This document shows positions 23,111 through 31,568 of a stretch of DNA of 64,000 nucleotides, piece by piece (within the stretch, counting starts at the first letter, position 1; every line of letters begins with the position of its first letter). Source of the stretch: DASUPK01 sp963736305 (GTDB lineage Bacteria > Actinomycetota > Thermoleophilia > Solirubrobacterales > 70-9); contig CAVTOD010000005.1 of NCBI GenBank assembly GCA_963736305.1, positions 1,116,001-1,180,000 on the forward strand. Reading direction: 5' to 3'. Below the pieces are notes generated by a model. It worked only from the letters and a program-made list of their open reading frames with translations. It was not told the origin of the DNA and made no database searches. Position numbers and translations under genes: made by a program.

Positions 23111-25840
23111 GTGAACGCGGGGAGATTCTTCGAGCGGGTCGCGGCCGCGGCCGTGCGCTGGCCGTGGCTCCTGATCGCGCCGATCGTGGCCCTCACCGGC
23201 GCCGGGATCTTCGCAGCCACCCGGCTCGAGACCAACGCCGGCACCGACACGCTGGTCAGCAAGGGGTCGTCCACCTACCAGGCGACCCAGGACTTCCACG
23301 AGAAGTTCGGCGACGAGCCCGTGATCGTGCTGGCGAAGGAGGACCTCCGCAAGCTCGTCCTCACAAAGGATCTCGAGCCGCTCTTCGAGCTCGAGGAGTG
23401 CTTTGCCGGCGGCACCCAGCTGGCCGCCTCTCTGCCGCACCGACAGAAGCAGCCGTTGCCGCCGGTCTGCGACCAGATCGCGAAGCTTCATCCGAGCCGG
23501 TCCGTGTTCGGGCCCGGGACCTTCCTCTACCTGAGCGTCGCCGGGATTCAGCAGGCGCTCCAAGGCCAGATCGGCGGCGCCGGCCAGGCGGCGCGGGCCG
23601 CGGGCCAGCGCGCCGCGAAGGCGGCTGCCGACCGGGGAGCCTCGGCCGCGGAGCAGCAGCAGGCCGCGAACGCGGCCGCGCAGCAGGTGCTCAACCAGTT
23701 CCAGAGCCAGCTCGTCCAGGTGGCTCTCAAGTACGGGATCACCTCGATCCCGCGCCTGGATGACCCGAACTTCGTCGGCCGGGTGGTCTTCGACCAATCG
23801 AAGCCCGCGGGCACCCCGAAGGAGCGCTTCGGCTACCTCTTCCCGAACAAGAACGCGGCGCAGATCATCGTCCGGCTGCGCCCCGACATGACCGACGCGG
23901 AGCGCCACGAGGCCATCGGCCTCTTCCGCCAGGCGGTCTCGGACCCGCGCTTCAAGCTCACCGACGGCAGCTACGTCGTCACCGGAGCGCCTGTGGTGGT
24001 CGACGCCGGCGCCCGCGAGCTTCGCAGCCAGACCCTGCTGCTGCTCGGAGTCGCCGGCCTGGTGATGGCCCTGACGCTGCTGCTGATCCTGCCGCGGCCG
24101 CTCCGCCTGCTCCCCCTCGCGGTCGCGGTGGCGGCCGGGGCGATGACGATGGGCCTGGTGGCGCTGTTCGGCGGCTCGCTGACGGTCGGAGCGATCGCGA
24201 TGCTTCCGGTGCTCGTCGGGCTCGCGGTCGACTACGCGATCCAGTTCCAGGCGCGCTTCAACGAGGCGAGAGCGGAGGGCGCGCCACCCGGCCGCGGCGT
24301 CGCGATCGCGGCCGGCGGCGGCGGGCCGGTGATCGGCGCGGCCTGCGTGGCGACGATCGCCGGCTTTGCGGCCTTCGCGCTCTCTCCGAGCCCGCTCGTG
24401 CGCTCCTTCGGGCTCCTGCTCGTCGTTGGAGTGGCGCTGGCCTTCCTCGTCGCGCTCACCGGCGGGCTCGCCGCCCTCGGGCTGTCGGGATGGCGTCGGC
24501 CGCACGAGGCATTGCCGGAGTCCGGGCCGGAACGCCCCCAGCGCCTGCAGGGCGTCGCCGCCCGCCTGCAGTCCATCGGGGTGGCGGCGATCGCGATGGC
24601 GATCGCGAGCCCGAGGCGCGTGCTCGCCGCGGGCCTGCTGCTCGCCGCGTGCGGATGGGTGGCGAGCGCCGGCACCAAGGTCGAGACCGACATCCGCGAC
24701 CTCGCGCCGCCTCATCTGGCCGCGCTGCAGGACCTGAATGACCTCGAGAAGGAAACCGGGATCTCCGGCGACGTCAACGTGACGATCAAGGCACAGGACC
24801 CCACGAGCCCGGCGGTGATCTCCTGGGCCGAGGGCTTCCAGCAGCGCGTGCTCGCCCGCCATGGCTTCTCGGGGTCCCACCCGAGTTGCGCCGATGCCCA
24901 GATCTGCCCCGCCCTCTCGCTCACCGACTTCTTCGGGGGAGCGACCGCTTCCTCGACGAGCTCCTCGGGCACGGCGGGCCAGGGAGTGGGGGACGTGCAC
25001 GCCCTGGTCCAGGCGCTGCCCTGCTTCATCTCCCAGATCGTGATCAGCCACCGCGGCGAGTGCAACCCGTCGGCTGGCGCCACGCCGATCGGCGACACCG
25101 CCGACGTCGCCTTCGGCATCAGGGTGCAGCCACTCTCGGACCAGCAGGACCTGATCGACGACATCCGATCCCAGATCAACCCGCCCGATGGACCGTCGCC
25201 ACCGCCCGGGACCACCGTGCGGCTCGCCGGGCTTCCGGTGCTGGCTGCCGAGGCGAACACGGATCTATCCAACAGCCGCTGGTGGCTGCCGCTCGTCGGA
25301 TTGCTCGCCGTCGGAATCGTCCTGACGCTGATCTACCGGTCGATCCGGCGCGCCGTCGTCCCTCTGATCCCGGTCCTGATGGCCACCGGCTGGTCCGGGC
25401 TCGTCGTGGCCGCCCTGGGCATCTCCCTGAACCCGATGTCCGCGACGCTCGGCGCGCTGGTGATCGCAATCGCGACGGAGTTCTCCGTGATCCTCTCCGC
25501 CCGCTACGCCGGCGAGCGGCGGGCGGGTCAATCGGTCGGGGAGGCGCTGCGGCGTACCTACCTGCGCACCGGCGCAGCCGTGCTGGCCTCCGGTGTCACC
25601 GCGATCGCCGGCTTCGCCGTCCTCGCGATCGCGGGGCTACCGCTGCTCGACGACATCGGGCTGATCTCGGTGGCGCCCGTCCTGCGCGACTTCGGGCTGG
25701 TGACCGTGGTGGACCTGCTTGTCGCCCTCGCCGGCGTGATGCTGGTGCTGCCGGCGGCGGTGGTCTGGGCGGAGGAAGGATTCCGATTGCCCACGCGCGC
25801 GGCCACCCCGCCAGTCGCTCCGAGCCAATCCGTCCCGTAA
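23111..25840 (+). CDS. MMPL/RND superfamily transporter
   Basis: A 909-residue transporter with the duplicated MMPL layout: a helix near residues 17-37, a periplasmic-side loop of about 260 residues, a six-helix bundle (about 300-460), a second loop and a second bundle (about 710-890). The first bundle has AIAMLPVLVGLAVDYAIQFQ, the proton-relay region of the superfamily; the second has the variant GALVIAIATEFSVILSARY. The first loop carries an Ala/Gln-rich segment (about 155-200). Relatives move hopanoids, trehalose lipids and other lipids. Lying downstream of a lipid ABC transporter, a role in envelope lipid export is likely. GTG 23111 is chosen over TTG 23108 by the -10 spacing. Confidence 0.88.
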   Translation: MNAGRFFERVAAAAVRWPWLLIAPIVALTGAGIFAATRLETNAGTDTLVSKGSSTYQATQDFHEKFGDEPVIVLAKEDLRKLVLTKDLEPLFELEECFAGGTQLAASLPHRQKQPLPPVCDQIAKLHPSRSVFGPGTFLYLSVAGIQQALQGQIGGAGQAARAAGQRAAKAAADRGASAAEQQQAANAAAQQVLNQFQSQLVQVALKYGITSIPRLDDPNFVGRVVFDQSKPAGTPKERFGYLFPNKNAAQIIVRLRPDMTDAERHEAIGLFRQAVSDPRFKLTDGSYVVTGAPVVVDAGARELRSQTLLLLGVAGLVMALTLLLILPRPLRLLPLAVAVAAGAMTMGLVALFGGSLTVGAIAMLPVLVGLAVDYAIQFQARFNEARAEGAPPGRGVAIAAGGGGPVIGAACVATIAGFAAFALSPSPLVRSFGLLLVVGVALAFLVALTGGLAALGLSGWRRPHEALPESGPERPQRLQGVAARLQSIGVAAIAMAIASPRRVLAAGLLLAACGWVASAGTKVETDIRDLAPPHLAALQDLNDLEKETGISGDVNVTIKAQDPTSPAVISWAEGFQQRVLARHGFSGSHPSCADAQICPALSLTDFFGGATASSTSSSGTAGQGVGDVHALVQALPCFISQIVISHRGECNPSAGATPIGDTADVAFGIRVQPLSDQQDLIDDIRSQINPPDGPSPPPGTTVRLAGLPVLAAEANTDLSNSRWWLPLVGLLAVGIVLTLIYRSIRRAVVPLIPVLMATGWSGLVVAALGISLNPMSATLGALVIAIATEFSVILSARYAGERRAGQSVGEALRRTYLRTGAAVLASGVTAIAGFAVLAIAGLPLLDDIGLISVAPVLRDFGLVTVVDLLVALAGVMLVLPAAVVWAEEGFRLPTRAATPPVAPSQSVP

Positions 25841-25855
25841 GGGACCATTGGAAGC

Positions 25856-26575
25856 GTGGAGAACGGCGCTGGACGAGATGGGGGCTCCGGGAAGGAGCCG
25901 AGCGAGCGCCCGCGCCGCGCGACCGTCTATTCGCTGATCGTCGGGATGGCGTTCATCGCGCTGATCGCGGTCGCCGGGATCAACACGATCTCGACGAAGA
26001 ACAAGGGAGTCCTCGGGGCGAGCAGCGAGGGCGACATGCCGCTCGCGCAGTTCGCGGTCCCGAACGCGCGGACCGGGGCGAGCGGTGACGCCAACATCGC
26101 CCAGGACGATTGCGACTCGGCGCGGATCCCATGTCCCTCCGGGAGCCGGCGGGCTCCGGCGTGCGGCGTCGAGGTGCCCGGGGCGCTCCGCGTCTGCGAC
26201 TTCTTCGACAAGCCGCTGGTGCTCTCGTTCTGGTTCACGCGGGGCGGCGACTGCGAGAGCCAGGAGGATGTCTTCGAGCGCGCCTACCGCAGGTACTCCG
26301 GCCAGGTCAACTTCCTGGCGGTCGACGTGCGCGACGACGATTCGGAGGTCCGCAAGCTGATCACCGAGCATCACTGGACTCACCCGGTCGGGCTCGACCG
26401 CGACGGCGCCCTCTCGAACCTCTATCGCGTCGGCGGCTGCCCGACCTTCGTCTACGCCTATCCGGGCGGGATCTTCCAGGCCACCTCCATCGGGCGGCTC
26501 GGGGACCAGCAGTTCTTCTCCAAGGTCGACGCCCTGATCGCGGCATCGAAGAGGCGGGCGGCTACGGTGCGCTGA
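25856..26575 (+). CDS. Membrane-anchored thioredoxin-fold protein
   Basis: A 239-residue protein with one N-terminal helix (about 22-42) and an extracytoplasmic thioredoxin/TlpA-like domain (PLVLSFWFTRGGDCESQ, about 122-138; VNFLAVDVRDD; VGGCPTFVYAYPGG with the cis-Pro). The usual CxxC is replaced by a single Cys (GGDC), so it cannot act as a normal dithiol oxidoreductase, though the Cys before the cis-Pro (GGCP) and three Cys in the linker (about 86-104) could supply disulfides. GTG start, 15 bp after the MMPL stop, so it is probably in that operon. Confidence 0.8.
   Translation: MENGAGRDGGSGKEPSERPRRATVYSLIVGMAFIALIAVAGINTISTKNKGVLGASSEGDMPLAQFAVPNARTGASGDANIAQDDCDSARIPCPSGSRRAPACGVEVPGALRVCDFFDKPLVLSFWFTRGGDCESQEDVFERAYRRYSGQVNFLAVDVRDDDSEVRKLITEHHWTHPVGLDRDGALSNLYRVGGCPTFVYAYPGGIFQATSIGRLGDQQFFSKVDALIAASKRRAATVR
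26563..26568 (+). promoter_or_regulatory. -10 element of the B3/B4-domain gene
   Basis: TACGGT ends 6 nt before the ATG at 26575 and lies inside the end of the preceding gene; a possible internal promoter. Confidence 0.4.
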
Positions 26576-27231
26576 TGGTCGAGCTGCCGGAGGAATGGGA
26601 GGCCGCCCCGGAGCCGGGCTGGATCGACCCCACCCTCGCGGAGGAGTTCCCTGGACTCTCGATCGTCTCGACGGTCCTCGAGGCCAGAACCGGCCGCAGC
26701 CCCGAGGCGCTCAAGGAGCAGCTGCGCTTCCTCAGCGACCGGATCGCCGGGGCGCAGGCGATCCAGCTGCGCCAGAAGCCGATCCCCTGGGCCTACCGCG
26801 TCTTCTTCCGGCACATCGGGCTCGACCCGGACACGACGCGGACTCCGATCGAGCAGCTGATCTTCGAGCGGATGCACGACGGCCGCTTCAAGAGCCGAAA
26901 CCGGGTCGACGACGCGCTCACCATCGCCATGGTCGAGGTCGGCGTCGCGCTGCGCGCCTTCGACGCCGACAAGGTCGAGGGAAGGCTCGGCCTGCGCCTC
27001 TCCGCCGAGCGGGAGGCATTCGAGGGTCGCGTCTCGCCTCTACCGGAAGGCACGATCGTCGTCGCGGACGAGAAGCGGGCACTGGGGATCCTCTTTGACC
27101 GGACGGCCGAGGGGCGCGGCGTCAAGCGTGGCACCGGCCGGGTTCTGGTCGCCGCGATCGGCGTCAGGGGCGTGCCCGACATCGCGCTTGAGGAGGCACT
27201 ATGGGTGGCGGGGAGCACCCTGCGGGCGTAG
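26575..27231 (+). CDS. B3/B4 tRNA-binding-domain protein
   Basis: A 218-residue stand-alone protein of the B3/B4 domain family, related to the editing region of the phenylalanyl-tRNA synthetase beta subunit. The family pattern is seen in KPIPWAYRVFFRHIGLDPD and SRNRVDDALTIAMVEVGV. Free-standing members are thought to act in editing or nucleic-acid binding; none is well characterised. Its ATG overlaps the preceding stop (TGATG). Confidence 0.8.
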   Translation: MVELPEEWEAAPEPGWIDPTLAEEFPGLSIVSTVLEARTGRSPEALKEQLRFLSDRIAGAQAIQLRQKPIPWAYRVFFRHIGLDPDTTRTPIEQLIFERMHDGRFKSRNRVDDALTIAMVEVGVALRAFDADKVEGRLGLRLSAEREAFEGRVSPLPEGTIVVADEKRALGILFDRTAEGRGVKRGTGRVLVAAIGVRGVPDIALEEALWVAGSTLRA

Positions 27232-27253
27232 ACTCCTGTTCCAAGGAGGACTG

Positions 27254-27811
27254 ATGGAGGAGCTGCTCGAACGCCCTGACGTGTCCGAGGTGCAGATCGC
27301 GCCACAGCAGGACCTGGTTCCTCCGGCGCCACCGGAGGGCCTCGACACCTTCCTCTACGAGCACGACGAGCGGGACGCCCGGGCGGACCTGCGCCGGCAG
27401 ATCGCCGCGATGGAGCTCGCGCTCGCCAGGCTGTTCGGCTCGGCCTTCCCCCGCAAGAACATCGACTTCTCCGTCCAGGGAATGGGCGGGCCGCGTCTGC
27501 TCTCCGTGGACGAGCTGGAGAAGGTGCGAGACGGCCTCGCCGCTCGCATCCAGGAGGTGAAGGCGGACCTCCACGACTACGCGGTCCTCGAGGAGGCGAA
27601 CCGGGAGCTGATCGAGGAGATGATCGCCGACCCCGCTTCGCACAAGTGGGTCCGCGTCTACAACGAAGACATCGGCGAGCCCGGCTGCAAGAACTGGCAC
27701 GCCAAGCCGCGCTGGGGCCTGCTCGGCTTCCTGCTTGGCTGGTGGCGGGTCAAGCTCTCCTCCGGTTGCCCGTTAGCCGAGGGGCCTCGGCCCCCTGATC
27801 TAGTGCCCTAG
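27254..27811 (+). CDS. Hypothetical protein, 185 residues
   Basis: No family recognised. The centre (about 45-130) is charged and helical, likely coiled coil (RRQIAAMELALARLFGSA; EELIEEMI-type helices). A Trp/Gly-rich C-terminus follows (KPRWGLLGFLLGWWRVKLSS, about 155-174), which could touch a membrane. The ATG is set by AAGGAGGA 6 nt upstream, and TAGACT (27227-27235 region) could be the -10. The next gene's start codon follows its stop directly. Confidence 0.75.
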   Translation: MEELLERPDVSEVQIAPQQDLVPPAPPEGLDTFLYEHDERDARADLRRQIAAMELALARLFGSAFPRKNIDFSVQGMGGPRLLSVDELEKVRDGLAARIQEVKADLHDYAVLEEANRELIEEMIADPASHKWVRVYNEDIGEPGCKNWHAKPRWGLLGFLLGWWRVKLSSGCPLAEGPRPPDLVP

Positions 27812-28321
27812 ATGCCGAAGAAGCGACAGCGGCGCAAGCGCCGCCGCCGGCAGACTGCCGGATCCCCGCCCGTTCAAAGCCGGCCCTCTGCGGTGGCGGT
27901 TGACGATGCTCAGCGGGCTCGCGCCGCCCGCCATCGAGCCGGCCATGAGCGGCCGGCCGCTCCGTGGGGCTCGTTCCCACTGACCGAGATCGTCATCTTC
28001 ATCGGCGTGGTCCTGCTGCTGGTCGGGTTCTTCGTGCCACCGCCCCAGGGGTTCGTGATGATCGCGGTCGGCCTCGGCCTTGCGTCACTGGCCGCCCTGG
28101 AGCTCGCGATTCGCGAGCACTTCGCGGCGTACCGCTCCCACACGCTGCTGCTGTCGGCCGGAGTCGGAGTGCCGCTGTTCGGCGTTCTGTTCGTGGCGAC
28201 GAAGCTCAGCCCGGCCATCTGTCTCGCCGCCGGGCTGCTGGCGTCCGGGGGCACCGCCTGGCTCCTCGCCTCGGCTTTCCGCCGCCGCTCCGGCGGCGCC
28301 CTCTATCGCCTCAGGGGATGA
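27812..28321 (+). CDS. Hypothetical membrane protein
   Basis: A 169-residue protein. The first 50 residues are strongly basic (KKRQRRKRRRRQ) and a block of four hydrophobic helices follows (about 55-158). No domain recognised. Its start codon is immediately after the preceding stop, which implies coupling. It converges on the mIHF gene across a shared hairpin. Confidence 0.7.
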   Translation: MPKKRQRRKRRRRQTAGSPPVQSRPSAVAVDDAQRARAARHRAGHERPAAPWGSFPLTEIVIFIGVVLLLVGFFVPPPQGFVMIAVGLGLASLAALELAIREHFAAYRSHTLLLSAGVGVPLFGVLFVATKLSPAICLAAGLLASGGTAWLLASAFRRRSGGALYRLRG

Positions 28322-28340
28322 ATCGCCCGCCGGACATCGC

Positions 28341-28371
28341 GGGCGGCTAGTTCAGCCGCCCGCCCAGCTTT
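28341..28371. terminator. Intrinsic terminator between convergent genes
   Basis: GGGCGGCT (28341-28348), loop AGTTC, AGCCGCCC (28354-28361), then CTTTT at 28367-28371 on the plus strand. The perfect 8-bp stem overlaps the mIHF stop codon. It would end plus-strand transcription of the membrane-protein operon; the minus side has no T-run. Confidence 0.6.
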
Positions 28372-28769
28372 TCCTCGATGGCGGTGACCAGAATCCTCCG
28401 CTGGCGCTCGGTCAGCGTGCCGACCTTCTTGCCCTCTCCGAGAGCGGCCGACGCCAGCAGCTTCCGGGAGCGGGCCCGGCCCCAGCGACGCTGGCTGCAG
28501 AGGAGCTCGCTGAGGCTCATGCTCTCGGCCTCCCACGGGGAGTCGACGATCACCTCGGTGATCGAACGCCGGCCGGCTGAGACGTCCCTTTTCAGCGCGG
28601 CGCGAGCGAGGCGCACCTGGTTGGCTCGAGCGAGAGCCTCCATGCACTGGGCGCTACCTCGCTGTCTGGTCTCGTTCTCAGTCTGGGGTTCGACGACCGT
28701 CGGCTCAAGACGGCGAGGGGCGATGGGGGGGATGGGGCGTGCAGGGGCAATCGTCGAGGCAGCAGACAT
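28347..28769 (-). CDS. mihF: Actinobacterial-type integration host factor (mIHF)
   Basis: A 140-residue nucleoid protein. The C-terminal 100 residues match mIHF (ANQVRLARAALKRDVSAG; LCSQRRWGRARSRKLLA, a helix-two-turn-helix; TERQRRILVTAIEEKLG). The family binds and bends DNA and is unrelated to E. coli IHF. The usual length is about 105 residues; here an extra 40-residue Pro/Arg-rich N-terminus precedes it. ATG 28769 is supported by GGAGGGAG upstream. The common neighbours gmk and rpoZ are absent, so this may be a second or relocated copy. Confidence 0.9.
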   Translation of the reverse strand: MSAASTIAPARPIPPIAPRRLEPTVVEPQTENETRQRGSAQCMEALARANQVRLARAALKRDVSAGRRSITEVIVDSPWEAESMSLSELLCSQRRWGRARSRKLLASAALGEGKKVGTLTERQRRILVTAIEEKLGGRLN

Positions 28770-29069
28770 CAGGTCTCCCTCCTGCTTAGGTCAGGAATTG
28801 TTGGCGGGCTTGGTTGCGGCCGGCGGCCCCCAGTCGCTCATAGAGCCGGGGGAAGTGGACGGTCCTCTCCTCAATCTGTTCCCGTCCGCTCCCTGCCCCG
28901 GAAGCGCTCGGCGAGGCGAAACCTACAGGCATCGCGCGCCGACGGTCAACACCCGAACGAACATCCCGTTCGCTAAGAGCAGATGTTTTGTCGAGGAGTC
29001 GTTTCTACGTCCATGACGGTGGGCTAAACAGTACTCAATACCCGGGAGATGAACGATCGAAACTCCGAG
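28770..29069. other. 300-bp intergenic region upstream of mihF
   Basis: Contains the mIHF ribosome site and presumably its promoter. It has lower GC near its right end (about 28970-29060). A perfect inverted repeat, CGAAC-N5-GTTCG, lies at 28958-28972 (CGAACG also repeats at 28954). No coding frame with good third-position bias is visible. Confidence 0.5.
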
Positions 29070-30356
29070 TCAGCCGGCAGGTAGTTCTGGAAAGCGGCCC
29101 TTGACGGCCGCGAAGATCTCCAGGGCGCGATCGAGATGGTCGCGCTCATGGGTCGCCATCAGGCTCGTCCGGAGCAGCGCGCCGCCCGGGGGGACGGCGG
29201 GGTGGAGGGCGACGTTCGTGTAGACGCCCGCCTCGAAGAGAGCCTTCCAGAGCAGGACGGCCTGCCAGTCCTCTCCGACGATCACCGGCACGACCGGGGT
29301 GGTCGCCTCGGTGCCATCCGGGAGCGTGCCCGGCTCGACGACCTTCAGGCCCATGTCGCGGAAGCCCTGGCGCAGGTAGGCCGCGTTGTCGAGCAGGCGG
29401 GCCATCAGCTCGGCTCCCTCGGAGCGGATGACCCGGAGCGCGCCGAGGGCCGCGCCGACGGCGGCGGGAACGGCAGAGGCGCTGAAGATGAACGAGCGGG
29501 AGGAGATCCGCAGGTACTCGATCACCTCCTCGGAGCCGGCGATGAAGCCTCCGCACGAGGCAAGGCTCTTGGAGAAGGTGCCCATCCGCAGATCCACGTC
29601 GTCCTCGAGGCCGAAGAGCTCGCAGGCGCCCGCCCCCCGCTTGCCGAGGACGCCGACGCCATGGGCCTCGTCGACCATCAGGCGGGCACCGAAGCGACGG
29701 CAGAGCTCGACGATCGGTGGGAGGTCGCAGACGTCGCCCTCCATCGAGAAGACGCCGTCGACCACGACCAGGGTGCCGCTTCCTTCGGCGGCGGCCCGCT
29801 CGAGCATCGTCTCGAGCTTGTCCATCCGGTTGTGGCGGAAAGGCCGGAGGCGGGCGCCGGAGAGCTTGCAGCCATCGAGGATCGAGGCATGGTCGCCCGA
29901 GTCGCAGATCACCGTGTCGCCCGGCTCCAGGATCGCGCTGATCGCGCCCAGGTTCGACTGGTAGCCGGTCGTGAAGACGATCGTGTCCTCCGTGCCCATC
30001 CACTCGGCGAGCTCGCGCTCCAGCTCGACGTGCAGGGGCGTGGTGCCGTTCAGCAGCCGCGAGCCGGTGACGCCGGTCCCGTAGGTCTCGAGGGCGTCGC
30101 GGGCCGCCTGCTTGACCCGCTCGTCGGTGGTCAGCCCCAGGTAGTTGTTGGAGCCGAGCATGATCGTCTCTCGGCCCTCCATCTCGACAACCGGTCCCGC
30201 CTGGGACTCGAGGATGCGGAAATAGGGGAGGAGATCGCCCTGCTTGGCGGCTTCGAGCTGCTCCACCCGGTCGTGGGTCCGGGCCTTCTCGAAGACATCC
30301 GACACTAAACGGGTCGCGCTGTCGCGCGCCCTTGCATCAAGCGTGGAGTCGGACAT
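29070..30356 (-). CDS. PLP-dependent alpha-oxoamine synthase, serine palmitoyltransferase-like
   Basis: A 428-residue class-II aminotransferase-fold enzyme that condenses an amino acid with an acyl-CoA. The PLP lysine is in GTFSKSLASCGGF (about residue 265), the DEAHG motif in LMVDEAHGVGVLG binds the cofactor ring, and GSNNYLGLT and HASILDGCKLS are family marks. The TFSKSLAS form, with RSFIFSAS following, resembles bacterial serine palmitoyltransferases more than glycine C-acetyltransferase or BioF. It is divergent, with 35 bp between, from a protein resembling bacterial ceramide synthase, which supports a sphingoid-base role. GTG 30374 is an alternative start. 2-amino-3-ketobutyrate CoA ligase or 8-amino-7-oxononanoate synthase remain possible. 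Confidence 0.8.
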   Translation of the reverse strand: MSDSTLDARARDSATRLVSDVFEKARTHDRVEQLEAAKQGDLLPYFRILESQAGPVVEMEGRETIMLGSNNYLGLTTDERVKQAARDALETYGTGVTGSRLLNGTTPLHVELERELAEWMGTEDTIVFTTGYQSNLGAISAILEPGDTVICDSGDHASILDGCKLSGARLRPFRHNRMDKLETMLERAAAEGSGTLVVVDGVFSMEGDVCDLPPIVELCRRFGARLMVDEAHGVGVLGKRGAGACELFGLEDDVDLRMGTFSKSLASCGGFIAGSEEVIEYLRISSRSFIFSASAVPAAVGAALGALRVIRSEGAELMARLLDNAAYLRQGFRDMGLKVVEPGTLPDGTEATTPVVPVIVGEDWQAVLLWKALFEAGVYTNVALHPAVPPGGALLRTSLMATHERDHLDRALEIFAAVKGRFPELPAG

Positions 30357-30377
30357 GCCCGGGAAGTCTCGCACGTG

Positions 30378-30383
30378 TAGCTT
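30378..30383 (+). promoter_or_regulatory. -10 element of the ceramide-synthase-like gene
   Basis: TAGCTT ends 8 nt before the GTG at 30392, inside the short gap between the divergent genes. Confidence 0.45.
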
Positions 30384-30391
30384 GCGCAGCC

Positions 30392-31528
30392 GTGCCAGGC
30401 GGTCCCATAGACGTACGGCCCGTGCAGGGCCGAGGCGAGCTGAAGAAATTCATCAAGCTCCCGTTTCGGCTCCACCAGGGCACGCCCTGGGTACCGCCGC
30501 TGCTCTACGAACGGCGGGAGTTCCTCGACAAGGACAAGAACCCCTACTTCGAGCACGCCGACGCCGAATATTTCCTGGCATGGCGAGGCGGAGAGACGGT
30601 CGGTCGAATCACCGCCCAGGTGGACCGCCGCTGGGACCAGTTCCAGGGAGGCAGCGACGGGCAGTTCGGCTTCATCGAGGCCGAGGACGACCCGGCCATC
30701 TTCGAGGCGCTGCTGGGGACCGCCGAGAGCTGGGTCCGCGAGCGGGGACGGGACCGGCTGGTCGGCCCGATGGACTTCACCACGAACGACGAATGCGGTC
30801 TGCTGATCGAGGGCTATGAGAGGCATCCCTACATCCTCGAGCCGTGGCATCCGCCCTACTACCGGGAGCGGCTCGAGGCGCTCGGCTACGGCAAGACGAT
30901 GGACCTCCTCATGTGGAACCTGGAGATGGGTGAGCTGAAGGAGGGAGATGCGTTCGCCGATGCGATCCATGCCGTCGCGGACAAGGTCGAGTCCGAACAC
31001 GGGATCACCGTCCGCAACATGAACAAGCGGGACCTCGAGACCGAGATCGGCCGCTTCATGGAGGTCTACAACTCAGCCTGGGAGAAGAACTGGGGCTTCG
31101 TGCCGATCACCGACGAGGAGGTCGCCTTCCAGGCGAAGAACCTGAAGCAGATCCTGGATCCGCGCTGGGCCTTCATGGCCGAGCGCGACGGCGAGGTTCT
31201 CGGCGCCGCGCTGACGCTGCCGGACATCAACCAGGTGACGAAGAAGATGAATGGCCGGCTCCTGCCCTTCGGGTGGCTGCGCTTCCTGCTCGGCAAGGGC
31301 AAGATCGATCGGGTGCGCGTCTTCGCCCTGGGGGTGAAGCCCGAGTACCAGCACACCGGGATCGCGGCGCGCTTCTACGTGCGTCACATCGAGACGGCGG
31401 CCGAGGTCGGCGTGAGCGGCGGCGAGGAGGGCTGGATCCTCGAGGTGAACGAGCCGATGAACCGCGCCATGGAGGGCATGGGCGGCACGATCGTCAAGCG
31501 CTACCGGCTCTACGAGAAGTCGCTCTAA
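30392..31528 (+). CDS. GNAT-like acyltransferase resembling bacterial ceramide synthase (bCerS)
   Basis: A 378-residue protein of the large family annotated as N-acetyltransferase. Hallmarks: IDVRPVQGRGELKKFIKLPF at the N-terminus, WVPPLLYERREFLDKDKNPYFEHAD, VGRITAQVD, and RVRVFALGVKPEYQHTGIAARF in the C-terminal GNAT domain (about 290-330). The Caulobacter ceramide synthase belongs to this family by my recollection. It would N-acylate 3-oxosphinganine or a related base. The neighbouring Spt-like gene supports this. GTG 30392 is picked by the -10 spacing; a longer TTG-started frame overlaps the divergent gene. Confident on family, moderate on function. Confidence 0.75.
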   Translation: MPGGPIDVRPVQGRGELKKFIKLPFRLHQGTPWVPPLLYERREFLDKDKNPYFEHADAEYFLAWRGGETVGRITAQVDRRWDQFQGGSDGQFGFIEAEDDPAIFEALLGTAESWVRERGRDRLVGPMDFTTNDECGLLIEGYERHPYILEPWHPPYYRERLEALGYGKTMDLLMWNLEMGELKEGDAFADAIHAVADKVESEHGITVRNMNKRDLETEIGRFMEVYNSAWEKNWGFVPITDEEVAFQAKNLKQILDPRWAFMAERDGEVLGAALTLPDINQVTKKMNGRLLPFGWLRFLLGKGKIDRVRVFALGVKPEYQHTGIAARFYVRHIETAAEVGVSGGEEGWILEVNEPMNRAMEGMGGTIVKRYRLYEKSL

Positions 31529-31553
31529 GCGGCCGCTTGTGCGGGCGCGATCT

Positions 31554-31568
31554 GACGGCGAAGCCGTC
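31554..31568. terminator. Hairpin at convergent junction
   Basis: GACGGC, loop GAA, GCCGTC: perfect 6-bp stem touching the PEBP stop codon. It is preceded by the palindrome AGCGGCCGCT (31528-31537). A related GGCGAAGCC hairpin occurs at 58382-58394. Confidence 0.4.

Noticed and set aside
28958..28972. CGAAC-N5-GTTCG as an SOS (LexA) box
   Set aside because: The actinobacterial box has four bases between GAAC and GTTC; this one has five, and the neighbouring genes are not SOS genes.
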